From Neobacillus massiliamazoniensis (GTDB lineage: Bacteria > Bacillota > Bacilli > Bacillales > Cytobacillaceae), in the NCBI RefSeq assembly GCF_001048695.1, contig NZ_CVRB01000001.1, positions 744,001-808,000 on the forward strand: a stretch of 64,000 nucleotides of DNA, in the 5' to 3' direction. Under the pieces are notes generated by a model. It was not told where the DNA came from and did no database searches. It saw only the letters and a program-made list of their open reading frames with translations. A program made the translations under genes and the position numbers. This document shows, piece after piece, positions 8,013 through 16,420 of this stretch. The first letter of the stretch is position 1; the number at the start of each line of letters is the position of its first letter.

Positions 8013-8551
8013 TCATAATATTTATATACTCTTCCTTCAAAATACTCATTCTCAATCGGTCAACGAATACACCTTTCCGAAGCCTATCTTGTCTTAAAAT
8101 ACCTTCTTCAATATATCCAATTCTTTTATAAGATTTAATAGCTTTTTCATTATCAACTTCTAATCTAAGCCAAATTTTATTCAAACCTAATTGATTAAAA
8201 CCATAATCAAGCATTTCTTGCATAGCCACTAATCCATAGCCTTTACCCCAATAACTTTTATCCCCTATAGCAATTCCTAATTCAGCGTGTTTATTTATTT
8301 TATCAATATTTTTTAAATCAACCCACCCTATATGATTTCCTTGTTGGTCAATAATTGCTTTTTGCTCATAACGGTTGTTTTATTTATGCACATTTCAATC
8401 CATTTTATTGTTTCTTCTTTGCTAAAGGGAGTGGTTTTGTCAGGCATATTTAGATGTTTTATTACTTCCCACCTAGACACCATTGATAACGGTCTTCTGC
8501 ATCATTTAGTGTCAATTCTCTATGTCTTACTTTAGGAATATCAAATTCCAT
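7996..8551 (-). pseudogene. GNAT acetyltransferase remnant with two frameshifts
   Basis: Three frames are needed to read one protein. From ATG 8551: MEFDIPKVRHRELTLNDAED, then YQWC, then a stop. In another frame: WEVIKHLNMPDKTTPFSKEE and TIKWIEMCINKT. In the third: YEQKAIIDQQGNHIGWVDLK, NKHAELGIAIGDKSYWGKGY (the acetyl-CoA loop region), then GFNQLGLNKIWLRLEVDNEK and the C-terminus to 7996. The shifts lie near 8480-8485 and near 8375-8385. The pieces line up as one RimL-like acetyltransferase of about 180 residues. The longest intact stretch (7996-8229) lacks most of the fold, so the gene is most likely inactive unless the shifts are sequence errors. Confidence 0.78.
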
Positions 8552-8559
8552 TTTGTTAA

Positions 8560-9297
8560 TCACCCTTTGATGTTATTTTGCTCATTTACAGTACCTAATG
8601 AAAATCCATCAAATAAGCGTCCTCCAAATGGCTCTAAAATTTCATCTACTAACTTTATAACTTTTGTTTTATCACCAATCTTATAAAATGTATCAAAAGC
8701 ATTAACAAAATGGGTTGTAAAATCAGGATTGAATTTTTTTAATTCTCGAATTACCCACTTAGAAGAACCAATCCAGCATCCGTTTGTTCTTAAAATAAAC
8801 TCTTGAACAAGGTCAGCCAAAGTGTTTGCTATCATAAGTTCCTCTGCACGGTTATTTGAACCAATAAAATCATCAAGAGCGTCAGTAATAAAATATCGTT
8901 TTATTTTTATTACTTCAAATGACCATTTTTCAGGTCCTTCTCTTAAAATTTTATCAGCTTCATCTTTAACCTTCTCAATTACTCCATTATCTTTTATTAT
9001 TAAACCCTCTGAAACCATTCTTTGCAAAGAAGGTCTGGCCTTTTGATAGTCACTTTCAAAAAAATCTTTATAAGATGATAAATTGTGAACAAATACCTCA
9101 ATTGCCCAGTTAAAATCAATGATAGATTGCCTAAAGGAAGATAAAATATTTTCATCAAAAATAATGATGTCAAGGTCAGAAGTTTCTGTGGCTTCACCTC
9201 TTACGACACTTCCAGCAAGCAATGCACCTTGACAACTTGGAAAATATTTATTTACAAACTGTTTCGCTGCTTCTATAGGTTCAAGTTTTTTTTGCAT
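8560..9297 (-). CDS. Nucleotidyltransferase-domain protein
   Basis: 245 residues. The N-terminal third is a polymerase-beta type nucleotidyltransferase: LLAGSVVRGEATETSDLDII (about 26-45) holds the GSxxRG and DxD metal-binding motif. A third acidic position may be IEVFVHNL (about 65-72). The rest is alpha-helical and resembles the C-terminal part of kanamycin-type nucleotidyltransferases or HEPN-like helices (EELMIANTLADLVQEFILRT). It could modify an aminoglycoside or act as a minimal NTase; the sequence does not decide. Start ATG 9297. It lies 8 bases upstream of the GNAT remnant, probably the same transcript. Confidence 0.72.
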   Translation of the reverse strand: MQKKLEPIEAAKQFVNKYFPSCQGALLAGSVVRGEATETSDLDIIIFDENILSSFRQSIIDFNWAIEVFVHNLSSYKDFFESDYQKARPSLQRMVSEGLIIKDNGVIEKVKDEADKILREGPEKWSFEVIKIKRYFITDALDDFIGSNNRAEELMIANTLADLVQEFILRTNGCWIGSSKWVIRELKKFNPDFTTHFVNAFDTFYKIGDKTKVIKLVDEILEPFGGRLFDGFSLGTVNEQNNIKG

Positions 9298-9412
9298 AAT
9301 TCCCCCAAATTATTTTTTTACTAAGTATAATTCTATTTAAAGTCAAATAATCCTTTACTTTTTATAGCATATTTTATCTGATTAAAGCTCAATAATAAGA
9401 CCTTACCTCCAA

Positions 9413-9444
9413 CACAAAAAAAGGAATCGCGATAAGCGATTCCT
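9413..9444 (-). terminator. Terminator of the COG4705-like membrane protein gene
   Basis: GGAATCGC and GCGATTCC pair across a short loop, followed leftward by a run of eight T. It lies directly after the stop codon at 9451. Confidence 0.85.
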
Positions 9445-9450
9445 AAGATT

Positions 9451-10986
9451 TTATTTATTTGCTCCGTTTAGGACATTAAGTGAATTGTTAAGTGCAGATT
9501 GGCACTTACTTGCATCAGGGTTTGATGAACGGACTGATGATAATACAACGTCAAGCGTTCCATCAATTTTTGTCCATGTTGTGCCATCTATTTTTCTAAG
9601 CTTAGCTTCCGATGAGTCCCATTGATGTTCTAAATCGTCAGCACTTTTTTTCGCAGAAGTAAAGTTTTTTGAGTTTACATCGTTTAGCATATTATTTTCA
9701 ATAGTAACAAAATCTGTTAATTGCCCAGATAAGGAAGTTTGTGAAGAAGCGGTTTTCGATGCTTGATTATTTGCTCCGTTTAGGACATTAAGTGAATTGT
9801 TAAGTGCAGATTGGCACTTGCTTGCATCAGGGTTTGATGAACGAACTGATGATAATACAACATCAAGCGTTCCATCAATTTTTGTCCATGTTGTACCATC
9901 TATTTTTCTAAGCTTAGCTTCCGATGAGTCCCATTGATGTTCCAAATCGTCAGCACTTCTTTTAGCAGAAGTAAAGTTATTTGAGTTTACATCTTTTAGC
10001 ATATTATTTTCAATGGTTATAAAATCTGTTAATTGTCCACCTAATGTAGCTTGTGAAGAATTGCTTTGCGCTGCTATATTATCACTGCGCCAAGTATAAC
10101 TACCTATACCCACAACTAAGAAAATACACAGTACTACTATGGTTTGTGTCAATACATTTTTCTTGCTTCCATTTGCTTGGTTTGTTTCTACTGTTTCACT
10201 TTTAGCATTTATATCAATTTTTGAAACAGCTAGATAAACGATGATCGCTAAAATAGCTATAAGAAAAATGACACTAGTAACGGTTGTCCCCAAACCTAAC
10301 CCACCATTAACTTTTGGTTGAGATAGGTAATCTCCTATTGATGCTCCGAGTGGACGAGTAAGAATATACGCAATCCAAAACGCTAATACCCCATCAAGTT
10401 TCAAAAATTTATGTGCTGAAAATACACAAGCTATTATAATAATGACTGTTATTCCTGTTTTAAGATAACCAAAACCGAGTTGTTCGGAATATAAATCACC
10501 GACTGCTGTTCCAAGTGCAAATGTGAAAAGAATAGTAAGCCAGTAGAAAACTTCTCTTTTTCTTGTAAAAATAGAGTGAATCGAGAGTGTTTTTTCACTA
10601 AGATACCAAAAAAGAAAAGTTAATCCTAGTAGCACGGAGAAAACTACTGTACTAACCTCAAGAGGTATTCCCATACCGTCTGTCATATTATCCGTTACCA
10701 ACGTTCCAAATACGCTTATAAGTACAACCGTTAGCCAATATATGGCTGGAACATATTTAGTTGCTCTGAATTGGAAATACAATACGATGAAAAACGCAAC
10801 TCCCATAATTATGGTAGTAACAGTTAAACCAAGTCCAAGGTTGAAATTGATGAAGTCAGCAAATGTTTCACCGACAGTTGTACATAAAATTTTTATAATC
10901 CAGAACCAAATAGTAACTTCTGGTACCTTGCTAAGTAAAATTTTCATTTTGTTTTGGTTTTGTGCTTCGACTAAATTTTGCGTCAA
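9451..10986 (-). CDS. Multi-pass membrane protein (COG4705-like) with duplicated extracytoplasmic domain
   Basis: About 511 residues. The first 260 form eight or so membrane spans in two similar halves (KVPEVTIWFWIIKILCTTVG and then EVFYWLTILFTFALGTAVGD both end with an acidic G(E/D) step), the pattern of COG4705 membrane proteins of unknown role. A ninth span (near 287-306) leads to an outside region made of two almost identical 104-residue units, each GQLTDF(I/V)TIENNML, then FTSAK(R/K)SADDLEHQWDSSEA and SALNNSLNVLNGAN. I prefer the TTG at 10986, seven bases after AGGAGG, over the GTG at 10995 that overlaps it. Function unknown; the outer units look like small helical bundles with one Cys each. 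Confidence 0.75.
   Translation of the reverse strand: MTQNLVEAQNQNKMKILLSKVPEVTIWFWIIKILCTTVGETFADFINFNLGLGLTVTTIIMGVAFFIVLYFQFRATKYVPAIYWLTVVLISVFGTLVTDNMTDGMGIPLEVSTVVFSVLLGLTFLFWYLSEKTLSIHSIFTRKREVFYWLTILFTFALGTAVGDLYSEQLGFGYLKTGITVIIIIACVFSAHKFLKLDGVLAFWIAYILTRPLGASIGDYLSQPKVNGGLGLGTTVTSVIFLIAILAIIVYLAVSKIDINAKSETVETNQANGSKKNVLTQTIVVLCIFLVVGIGSYTWRSDNIAAQSNSSQATLGGQLTDFITIENNMLKDVNSNNFTSAKRSADDLEHQWDSSEAKLRKIDGTTWTKIDGTLDVVLSSVRSSNPDASKCQSALNNSLNVLNGANNQASKTASSQTSLSGQLTDFVTIENNMLNDVNSKNFTSAKKSADDLEHQWDSSEAKLRKIDGTTWTKIDGTLDVVLSSVRSSNPDASKCQSALNNSLNVLNGANK
9455..10067 (-). repeat. In-frame 312-bp tandem duplication
   Basis: Two copies, about 9455-9755 and 9767-10067, offset by 312 bp (104 codons). 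They differ at only a few positions (for example GTCAGCACTTTTTTTC against GTCAGCACTTCTTTTA), so the duplication is recent or kept uniform by recombination. Both copies remain in frame. Confidence 0.95.
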
Positions 10987-11436
10987 AAAAAGCACCTCCT
11001 AGTTTAGTTTAAATAATTGCTTTATACAAAAAAATTATAATGTGATGTTCTTAAATATTTATTTTAAACCTATTAATAATTTGTTAAATTTTTGTTTATT
11101 GACTTATTAGAATTAATAGTTATTTGAGTTCCAGTGAAGTCTTTTATAGTGTGCTATCCTCAAACAATCAATTAAATTAACGTCTGTATTGCTATTAAAA
11201 GATAGTTCTTGTTCAACGAATGGGGTTTTAGTTGATGAGGAAAATATATTAAACACAAAATCAGCACGGTCATTCGACTGTGCTAAATTAATTTCATACA
11301 AAAAAACACAGTACTAATTACTGTGCGATTTTGTGTGCTATTTAACTTGTAATATCCCCAATTATTTAAACCGCCCTTTTCGTCCAAAAAAAAGCTGCTC
11401 AAGAAGCAGCTCGAGATTCTCTCAACCACAGGCTAA
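10987..11436. other. Intergenic stretch with tandem terminators, no convincing gene
   Basis: 450 bases. It holds the upstream region of the membrane protein (AGGAGG at about 10994-10999), an AT-rich stretch, and two leftward hairpins: GCACAGT/ACTGTGT with seven T (11299-11324) and the dinB terminator (11386-11412). A 62-codon frame at 11113-11301 starts inside the T run of the first hairpin, has no ribosome binding site and matches nothing I know. Confidence 0.7.
11386..11412 (-). terminator. Terminator after the first DinB gene
   Basis: GAGCTGCTT and AGCAGCTT form the stem with a TCTTG-type loop, followed leftward by eight T. It lies 25 bases after the dinB stop. Confidence 0.88.
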
Positions 11437-11937
11437 TCATTTCTGCGTTTCATACAAATAAAAAATGTAATCTGTTGGAACGCCCTTATAGCCTATCTGT
11501 CTCATTATAGCTGTGATGTTTCCACGATGGTATGTACCGTGATTTACAACGTGCTGAAGAAGTTCTTGGTAGCTTGTCGTTAGTGTACCAAAACTTGGAT
11601 GGGAGACACTGATATTAGCGTGCAAGTTCTCAAGGGTATTGATAAACTCTCTGTATTTGTCACCTAATTGATCGTGACTTTTCTCCAACGTCTCGAGACT
11701 TCTTTCCGGATTTTCTTCTTTTAATTGATTAACAGCAGCGACGATTTTTTCAAAACTTTCCCCTTTAATCACATTTAAATAAACAAAATCACTTTGATAC
11801 ATGTGAAGAAGAGTATCATACAACGTCGGAAATACACTTTGAACTTCTTGAAAACAAACATCCTCAGGTAAATCTTTTAAATGTTTATAAACAAGCTTAT
11901 TTGCCCACAAATGATATTCGAAAAATGAAGCGTGCAC
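11437..11937 (-). CDS. DinB family protein
   Basis: 166 residues with the four-helix DinB/YfiT-like bundle: a first helix FFEYHLWANKLVYKHLKDLP, TLYDTLLHMYQSDFVYLNVI (metal-binding His near residue 45) and the C-terminal LLQHVVNHGTYHRGNITAIM (HxxxH near residues 131-135). The three His positions match the divalent metal site of the fold, which underlies bacillithiol-dependent transferases and related enzymes, though most DinB proteins have no known reaction. Terminated by the hairpin at 11386-11412. A second DinB gene lies 1.3 kb upstream with a VOC gene between them, so this may be a stress or detoxification group. Confidence 0.88.
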   Translation of the reverse strand: MHASFFEYHLWANKLVYKHLKDLPEDVCFQEVQSVFPTLYDTLLHMYQSDFVYLNVIKGESFEKIVAAVNQLKEENPERSLETLEKSHDQLGDKYREFINTLENLHANISVSHPSFGTLTTSYQELLQHVVNHGTYHRGNITAIMRQIGYKGVPTDYIFYLYETQK

Positions 11938-12034
11938 TGGATTTTCCTCCCTTTTGTTTGAACTTACTAATATGGTATATTCTTCAAAAACTAAAAAATA
12001 CCTTCATTTCAAAGTTTTAAATTAATCCAGCAGT

Positions 12035-12685
12035 CTATAAAATAGTTTTAAGCTTTGTTGAAACAGGGTCAACCACTTCAAAGGTTTGGTTCGAACTAAA
12101 TTCGACTGTATTTAAAACTGTATTATGATCACTTATGAAAACAAGCTCGTATTCAGGAGATTTTATGTTGACTTGATTTGTCGTTTTTACTACTTCGGGT
12201 AATCCGAGGACTTCAGCCATTATTTCAGGAAGAACCTTAAATGGTACATGTAAAACCATTTTCCTGATGATAGGATCTTCATCATCATTCACCACCTCGA
12301 GCCTTTTTTGTAATTCTATTCTGAATTTCCAAGGTGTTGAGATAAATGTTCTTCTACTATTTTCATTTATTTTCCAATCTAATAATCTCGCATTTGTTAG
12401 GATTTCTTGATATTCTTTTTCATTAACAATAAAACCAATATGATCCAAAATATCACTTTTTCCAAGACCAAAAGTAACATTTGTCTTCCCTTTTCTCATT
12501 TCAATAATTTTAAACATAATCTTTTGATCTCTAAAATCGTCCCAAGTTAGAGGCTGATTAAATGGCATCATCTCGCCATTAAATCTTCCTATTCTTTGAT
12601 TAACCGTAAATCCTAACTCACTGTAAAACGTCTCCATTGCTTCTAGTTTTTCAGTCCACCAATGATAATGAAATAATTGTGCCAA
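12035..12685 (-). CDS. VOC (glyoxalase/bleomycin resistance) superfamily protein
   Basis: 216 residues. The start, QLFHYHWWTEKLEAMETFYS then ELGFTVNQRIGRFNG, has the betaalphabetabetabeta layout of a vicinal-oxygen-chelate module, and ILDHIGFIVNEKEYQEIL begins a second one; the second half (IIRKMVLHVPFKVLPEIMAE) may be a third, degenerate module. Metal ligands are not clear enough to name an enzyme. I set the start at the TTG at 12685 (six bases after GAGGTG) rather than the GTG at 12694, which overlaps the Shine-Dalgarno. Read in the same direction as the two DinB genes. Family call moderate, reaction unknown. Confidence 0.62.
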   Translation of the reverse strand: MAQLFHYHWWTEKLEAMETFYSELGFTVNQRIGRFNGEMMPFNQPLTWDDFRDQKIMFKIIEMRKGKTNVTFGLGKSDILDHIGFIVNEKEYQEILTNARLLDWKINENSRRTFISTPWKFRIELQKRLEVVNDDEDPIIRKMVLHVPFKVLPEIMAEVLGLPEVVKTTNQVNIKSPEYELVFISDHNTVLNTVEFSSNQTFEVVDPVSTKLKTIL

Positions 12686-12795
12686 ACCACTCACCTCGAC
12701 ATTGATCCCATTGTTAAGAATGTTTTTTCTAATAATAACAAATATTTTTAGAACCTAGAAAATTCATGCACTATAGCATGTTTTCATTTAAAAAC

Positions 12796-13266
12796 TTATT
12801 CAAACAATGGTATATTTAGATCCTTTTCGTAACAATGAACGAGCATGGAGTGCAATTGCCCTCTGTGATGATACATATGTGCCATCATTTCTAACAACCA
12901 TTCAAAGCGATTGTAACTTACACCCCAATAAGAAGTGGTAACCTGCTGGAGTTCTTCTTCCGTGAAACTCATAAATACTTTTTCTAAATTGTGAAAATGA
13001 GTTAGCAATGCTTCTTTTATTTCATTAAGATTTTTCAAATGATTTGTTGAATAAAACTGATTCATTTCTTCTTGTGAAGCCCCTTCAGAAATAAGCAAGT
13101 CCGCTTTACAAATAAGAGCTATGTGTTCTAATAACTCTCCTATTGAACGTTTATTTGGGAAAGGTCTTTTTATTAAGTCCTTTTCGTCCATTTTGTTAAT
13201 GATCTCGATGATCGTCTTTACCGCCACTTTCATTTGATTTATTCCACTTTTACAATATACGTTCAC
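12796..13266 (-). CDS. DinB family protein
   Basis: 156 residues from the GTG at 13266 (GGAG about eight bases before). Four-helix DinB bundle: NQMKVAVKTIIEIINKMDEK, SIGELLEHIALICKADLLIS (metal His near residue 50) and LLEMMAHMYHHRGQLHSMLV (HMYHHRGQ, the second half of the metal site). Related to DinB-type damage-inducible proteins and possibly thiol transferases; no substrate can be read from sequence. The terminator at 13290-13320 separates it from the operon upstream, so it has its own promoter in the short gap before its start. Confidence 0.85.
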   Translation of the reverse strand: MNVYCKSGINQMKVAVKTIIEIINKMDEKDLIKRPFPNKRSIGELLEHIALICKADLLISEGASQEEMNQFYSTNHLKNLNEIKEALLTHFHNLEKVFMSFTEEELQQVTTSYWGVSYNRFEWLLEMMAHMYHHRGQLHSMLVHCYEKDLNIPLFE

Positions 13267-13289
13267 ATGGATCACTCCGTAAATTTTTG

Positions 13290-13320
13290 TTTTATAAAAG
13301 CCCCTCCATTTAAGGAGGGG
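13290..13320 (-). terminator. Terminator of the membrane/XRE operon
   Basis: CCCCTCC and GGAGGGG pair across ATTTAA; leftward the stem is followed by GCTTTTATAAAA. It closes the three-gene operon that ends at 13444. Confidence 0.8.
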
Positions 13321-13443
13321 GAAAAGGGATTATAATTATTCACATCACTTTGGAAAATTCCAAAAGTAAAACCCTACACCTGCTGGGATTTGGGATTTTT
13401 GTATAAACTATTACTCCATCATTTTCACTAATCTTTTTTGTTA

Positions 13444-14013
13444 TTAAGATAGCTTCGGAGTTAAAGATTTTTTTATAAAAGTAAAAATAACAAGCATAGC
13501 GATAACCGAGCCTACAAGGCAGGCTAGCCAAATATACATGACCAACTTGGAAATATGAGATATGAGATTTTCAGTTTCTAAGAGTGAACTTGCCCCTACA
13601 ATATAGTATTGATTCGATTTGATCGCAACGGTTGCAAAGCGGAGTTCGTCCTGTGTTTGCCAAGTGACTCGGTCTTCATCCTTTTTCGAAACATTATCTA
13701 AGACACCCTTTGGATACTTTGGCTCTTGAGTTTTCATCAATCCTGATGTTGCAACGAGATTTTTATTTTTATCGAAAATCATCACAAAACCATCACCACT
13801 TTGTGATGCATCCACCTTATTTTTGGGAACTGAGGCTTCAGGGCTTTGTCCTTCCTGTAGTTTAATGGCTGTATCCATTGCTAATTGAGCAGGAACAGCA
13901 TTGGCACCTAGTCTTAATGATTGTTGGGTAACAAGATAAGCAACTGAACAAGTGAGGGTAATGAAAAACATAGCAATAACCCACATTAAAATGAATTTTT
14001 TCCCCAATTTCAT
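13444..14013 (-). CDS. Two-span membrane protein with an extracytoplasmic sensor-like domain
   Basis: 189 residues. A first membrane span (FILMWVIAMFFITLTCSVAY) is followed by about 120 outside residues, including FVMIFDKNKNLVATSGLMKT and QYYIVGASSLLETENLI, and a second span (LVMYIWLACLVGSVIAMLVI). The outside part looks like the single Cache-like sensor of histidine kinases, but no HAMP or kinase follows, so it may be a cut-down sensor. I chose the ATG at 14013 (GGAGG nine bases before) rather than the TTG at 14034 that overlaps the stop of the XRE gene. It is third in an operon with the DUF2975 and XRE genes. Function unknown. Confidence 0.65.
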   Translation of the reverse strand: MKLGKKFILMWVIAMFFITLTCSVAYLVTQQSLRLGANAVPAQLAMDTAIKLQEGQSPEASVPKNKVDASQSGDGFVMIFDKNKNLVATSGLMKTQEPKYPKGVLDNVSKKDEDRVTWQTQDELRFATVAIKSNQYYIVGASSLLETENLISHISKLVMYIWLACLVGSVIAMLVIFTFIKKSLTPKLS

Positions 14014-14030
14014 AAATTTTTTCCTCCATT

Positions 14031-14246
14031 TCAATTATGCTCTTCTGGTAAATACTCCAAAATATCGGCAGGCTGACAATCCAGCGCTCTACATAATGCC
14101 TCAAGAGTTGAAAATCGAATGGCTTTCGCCTTATTGTTCTTGAGGATAGAAAGGTTCGCCAGAGTAATACCTACTTTTTCGGCCAGCTCTGAAGAACTCA
14201 TTTTTCGTTTCGCTAGCATCACATCAACATTCACAATTATCGGCAT
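14031..14246 (-). CDS. Small XRE-family regulator (YozG-like)
   Basis: 71 residues, nearly all a Cro/CI helix-turn-helix: MLAKRKMSSSELAEKVGITL, ANLSILKNNKAKAIRFSTLE, ALCRALDCQPADILEYLPEE. This is the short regulator that usually pairs with a DUF2975 membrane protein, as YozG does with YoaS in B. subtilis. ATG 14246 follows GAGGTGTAAATT, 10 bases after the upstream stop. It probably controls its own operon, with the membrane partner perhaps gating its activity; that part is inference. Confidence 0.88.
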   Translation of the reverse strand: MPIIVNVDVMLAKRKMSSSELAEKVGITLANLSILKNNKAKAIRFSTLEALCRALDCQPADILEYLPEEHN

Positions 14247-14256
14247 AATTTACACC

Positions 14257-14709
14257 TCAAACGGTTAGATCGTTTTCATCTTTTATTTCCTGAGCCCGCT
14301 TCGCCAAGATCGATAAAACCAGACTCACAATTCCAACCATAAAAGCTGCAATCATCAATGTGAAGGATAACAGGTTTTGAAATATCGTCATGGTCCCAAT
14401 GGTATAAAGAAAAAAGTCAACAAAGGCACAAATACTGATGATGTTTAAAGCTTGAACTGTACTTCCTGAAAAAGGAGTGTTTTTCAGGATGTTCAAACAT
14501 AATTTTTTTGCCATGACTAGCAATACCGCAAAAGGAATGGCTGTTACATATAAGAACAAATTGACCCAGACCAACTGAGCACCAACTTCACCCGTTAACT
14601 CGTTATACCAGTTAACCAAAAAGGGGATTGTAAAAAATGCAATCAGCATCATGACAATAAATAAAGTAATCAGCCCGGAAACCATTTTAATAACGATGGA
14701 TTCTTTCAT
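14257..14709 (-). CDS. DUF2975 membrane protein (YoaS-like)
   Basis: 150 residues with four membrane spans: IKMVSGLITLFIVMMLIAFF, AQLVWVNLFLYVTAIPFAVL, ALNIISICAFVDFFLYTIGT and LLSFTLMIAAFMVGIVSLVL. The loop LCLNILKNTPFSGSTVQALN fits DUF2975. Such proteins sit in the cell membrane beside a small XRE regulator; their role is unknown. It is first in the three-gene operon, with the ATG at 14709 after GTTGGAGTTGATGTGA. Confidence 0.82.
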   Translation of the reverse strand: MKESIVIKMVSGLITLFIVMMLIAFFTIPFLVNWYNELTGEVGAQLVWVNLFLYVTAIPFAVLLVMAKKLCLNILKNTPFSGSTVQALNIISICAFVDFFLYTIGTMTIFQNLLSFTLMIAAFMVGIVSLVLSILAKRAQEIKDENDLTV

Positions 14710-14812
14710 TCACATCAACTCCAACAAAATTATTTCTGATTTAAATTTATCACAAATTTATCGTTTTTCAATAAATATTTTTTGTTTTTCATTAAAAAAT
14801 TACCGACAAACA

Positions 14813-14846
14813 AAAAGACCATGCCGCAATAATCGACATGGCCTCG
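14813..14846 (-). terminator. Terminator after clpP
   Basis: GGCCATGTCG and GCGGCATGGTC pair across a short AT loop, followed leftward by TTTTTGTTTG; directly after the clpP stop. Confidence 0.8.
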
Positions 14847-14849
14847 CTA

Positions 14850-15431
14850 TTATTTTGGATAAAGAATCTCATCAATAATCCCGTATTCTTTCGCTTCTTC
14901 AGCACTCATAAAATAATCTCGATCGGTATCCTTCGCGACTTTTTCAATCGGCTGTCCAGTACGCTCCGAAATAATTTGATTGATATGCTCTCTTAGCTTA
15001 AGGATTCTACGGGCTGATATTTCGATTTCAGTAGCCTGCCCTCTTGCTCCGCCTAGTGGTTGATGGATCATAATTTCACTATTTGGCAGGGCGTAACGTT
15101 TTCCCTTTGTCCCCGCGAGCAGTAGCATGGCCCCAAAAGATGCTGCCATGCCTGTGCAAATCGTCCTAACATCAGACTTAATGTATTGCATCGTATCAAA
15201 GATGGAAAATCCCGCTGAAGTTGACCCTCCTGGACTGTTGATATAGAGGGAAATCTCTTTTTCCGGTGCATCTGCCGCTAAAAATAACAACTGAGCAACG
15301 ACGCTGTTGGCGACTTGATCGTTTATTTCATCGCCAATGATAATAATTCTGTCCTTTAGCAGGCGTGAATAAATATCATAAGAACGTTCACCGCGATTGC
15401 TTTGTTCAATCACATAGGGAATGGTGCTCAT
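14850..15431 (-). CDS. clpP: ATP-dependent Clp protease proteolytic subunit (second-type ClpP)
   Basis: 193 residues, full family length. The catalytic triad is intact: Ser98 in [11 protein letters not shown], His123 in [10 protein letters not shown] and Asp172 in KDTDRDYF. The barrel protease works with ClpX or ClpC type unfoldases in the cytoplasm. From memory of B. subtilis ClpP, this sequence differs at many positions (for example GMAASFGA for GMAASMGA, and no acidic C-terminal tail), which points to a second ClpP paralog like those in the B. cereus group and not the housekeeping one. It shares a transcript with an ECF sigma factor 29 bases upstream. ATG 15431 follows AAGGAGGATTATTG. Confidence 0.92.
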   Translation of the reverse strand: MSTIPYVIEQSNRGERSYDIYSRLLKDRIIIIGDEINDQVANSVVAQLLFLAADAPEKEISLYINSPGGSTSAGFSIFDTMQYIKSDVRTICTGMAASFGAMLLLAGTKGKRYALPNSEIMIHQPLGGARGQATEIEISARRILKLREHINQIISERTGQPIEKVAKDTDRDYFMSAEEAKEYGIIDEILYPK

Positions 15432-15460
15432 TCAATAATCCTCCTTGAAAGCTTAATTGG

Positions 15461-16144
15461 CTATGCGGCCATACAGAGAGTGCTTGAAGGAGAATAAGTT
15501 TTTGAAACGAGCTTAGGAACTTCGATAACACTTTTTATCGATGGAATTGATTCAATCAGGACGGTTGGATCTTGATTTTTCAATGCTTCATAAAAAAGCT
15601 CTGAAAGCTGCTCTCGCTCTTCTTCATCCCAAAATGAAGCAACAGACAAGGCTTCTTTTTCCAGTCTTTTTTTCGCGCGATGCAGATTTGCCTTCACAGC
15701 TACTTCAGTTGTATCTAAAATAGCTGCGATTTCCTTCGTTTTATATTGAAATGCCTCTTTCAGCAAAAAGATAACAGCCTGCTTTGGTGTAAATTGCTTT
15801 AGTAGTAATTCAACAGAATTTGCAATATCATCTGCTTGATTCATTAATTCCTGGGGTGCAGGATCGGATTCAATCGATTCATTTTTTCTTTTTCGAAGAA
15901 GGTCCACCCAATGATGATAGGCAATCTTATTTAACAAAGCACTAGTCATCTTTTGCTGAGGAGGGGAATACTTTAATGCCTTCAGAAAGGTCTCCTGAGC
16001 GATGTCGTCTCCATCCCAAGGATTTTGGGTAAGAAAGTGACAATATCGCTGAAGCTTTGGATAATATTCCTTCCAAAATTCGTGTGCACCCTTCTCTTCC
16101 TCCTGGGGGTTTTCCAAGTTGTATGGACTTAGCTTGTTTGACAT
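15461..16144 (-). CDS. ECF-type RNA polymerase sigma factor with C-terminal extension
   Basis: 227 residues. Sigma region 2 is at EFWKEYYPKLQRYCHFLTQN then GDDIAQETFLKAL (about 45-60), and region 4 at LKQFTPKQAVIFLLKEAFQY then TKEIAAILDTTEVAVKANLH. About 60 residues follow, including REQLSELFYEALKNQDPTVL, which looks like the first helix of a SnoaL-type C-terminal domain, but the protein ends soon after with TLCMAA. No anti-sigma gene is adjacent. It precedes clpP in one operon and may drive it. The start ATG at 16144 has AGGAG eight bases before; the GTG at 16153 lies inside the Shine-Dalgarno. Confidence 0.85.
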   Translation of the reverse strand: MSNKLSPYNLENPQEEEKGAHEFWKEYYPKLQRYCHFLTQNPWDGDDIAQETFLKALKYSPPQQKMTSALLNKIAYHHWVDLLRKRKNESIESDPAPQELMNQADDIANSVELLLKQFTPKQAVIFLLKEAFQYKTKEIAAILDTTEVAVKANLHRAKKRLEKEALSVASFWDEEEREQLSELFYEALKNQDPTVLIESIPSIKSVIEVPKLVSKTYSPSSTLCMAA

Positions 16145-16420
16145 CTTTTTCACTCCTTTGCACTCTCTACCTTATAAACGTTTTAGAGGTAATAAAAAGA
16201 TACGGGGTCAATAAATTTTTTTGGTTTTTCGATATTATATGTATTTTAATTGTTTTGTCATTCTCCAAACAGTATATCCCTTCTAGAACATTTAATAGAT
16301 GTTACACCACAATCACAGCAAAAGTGGAAATTTTTTAAAAATAAAGGTAAAATCCCTATTAATACAGTTGTAGGTAATTGTAAATTTTTATATATTGTTG
16401 AACAAGAAAGCTGTTTTATC
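16145..16420. promoter_or_regulatory. Divergent upstream region of the sigma gene and tRNA-Pro
   Basis: 276 AT-rich bases separating the leftward sigma-clpP operon from the rightward tRNA gene; both promoters must lie here. I could not place an unambiguous -35/-10 pair, and saw no further gene. Confidence 0.4.

Noticed and set aside
11113..11301. 62-codon leftward ORF
   Set aside because: Its start lies in the T run of a terminator, it lacks a ribosome binding site and shows no recognisable domain.
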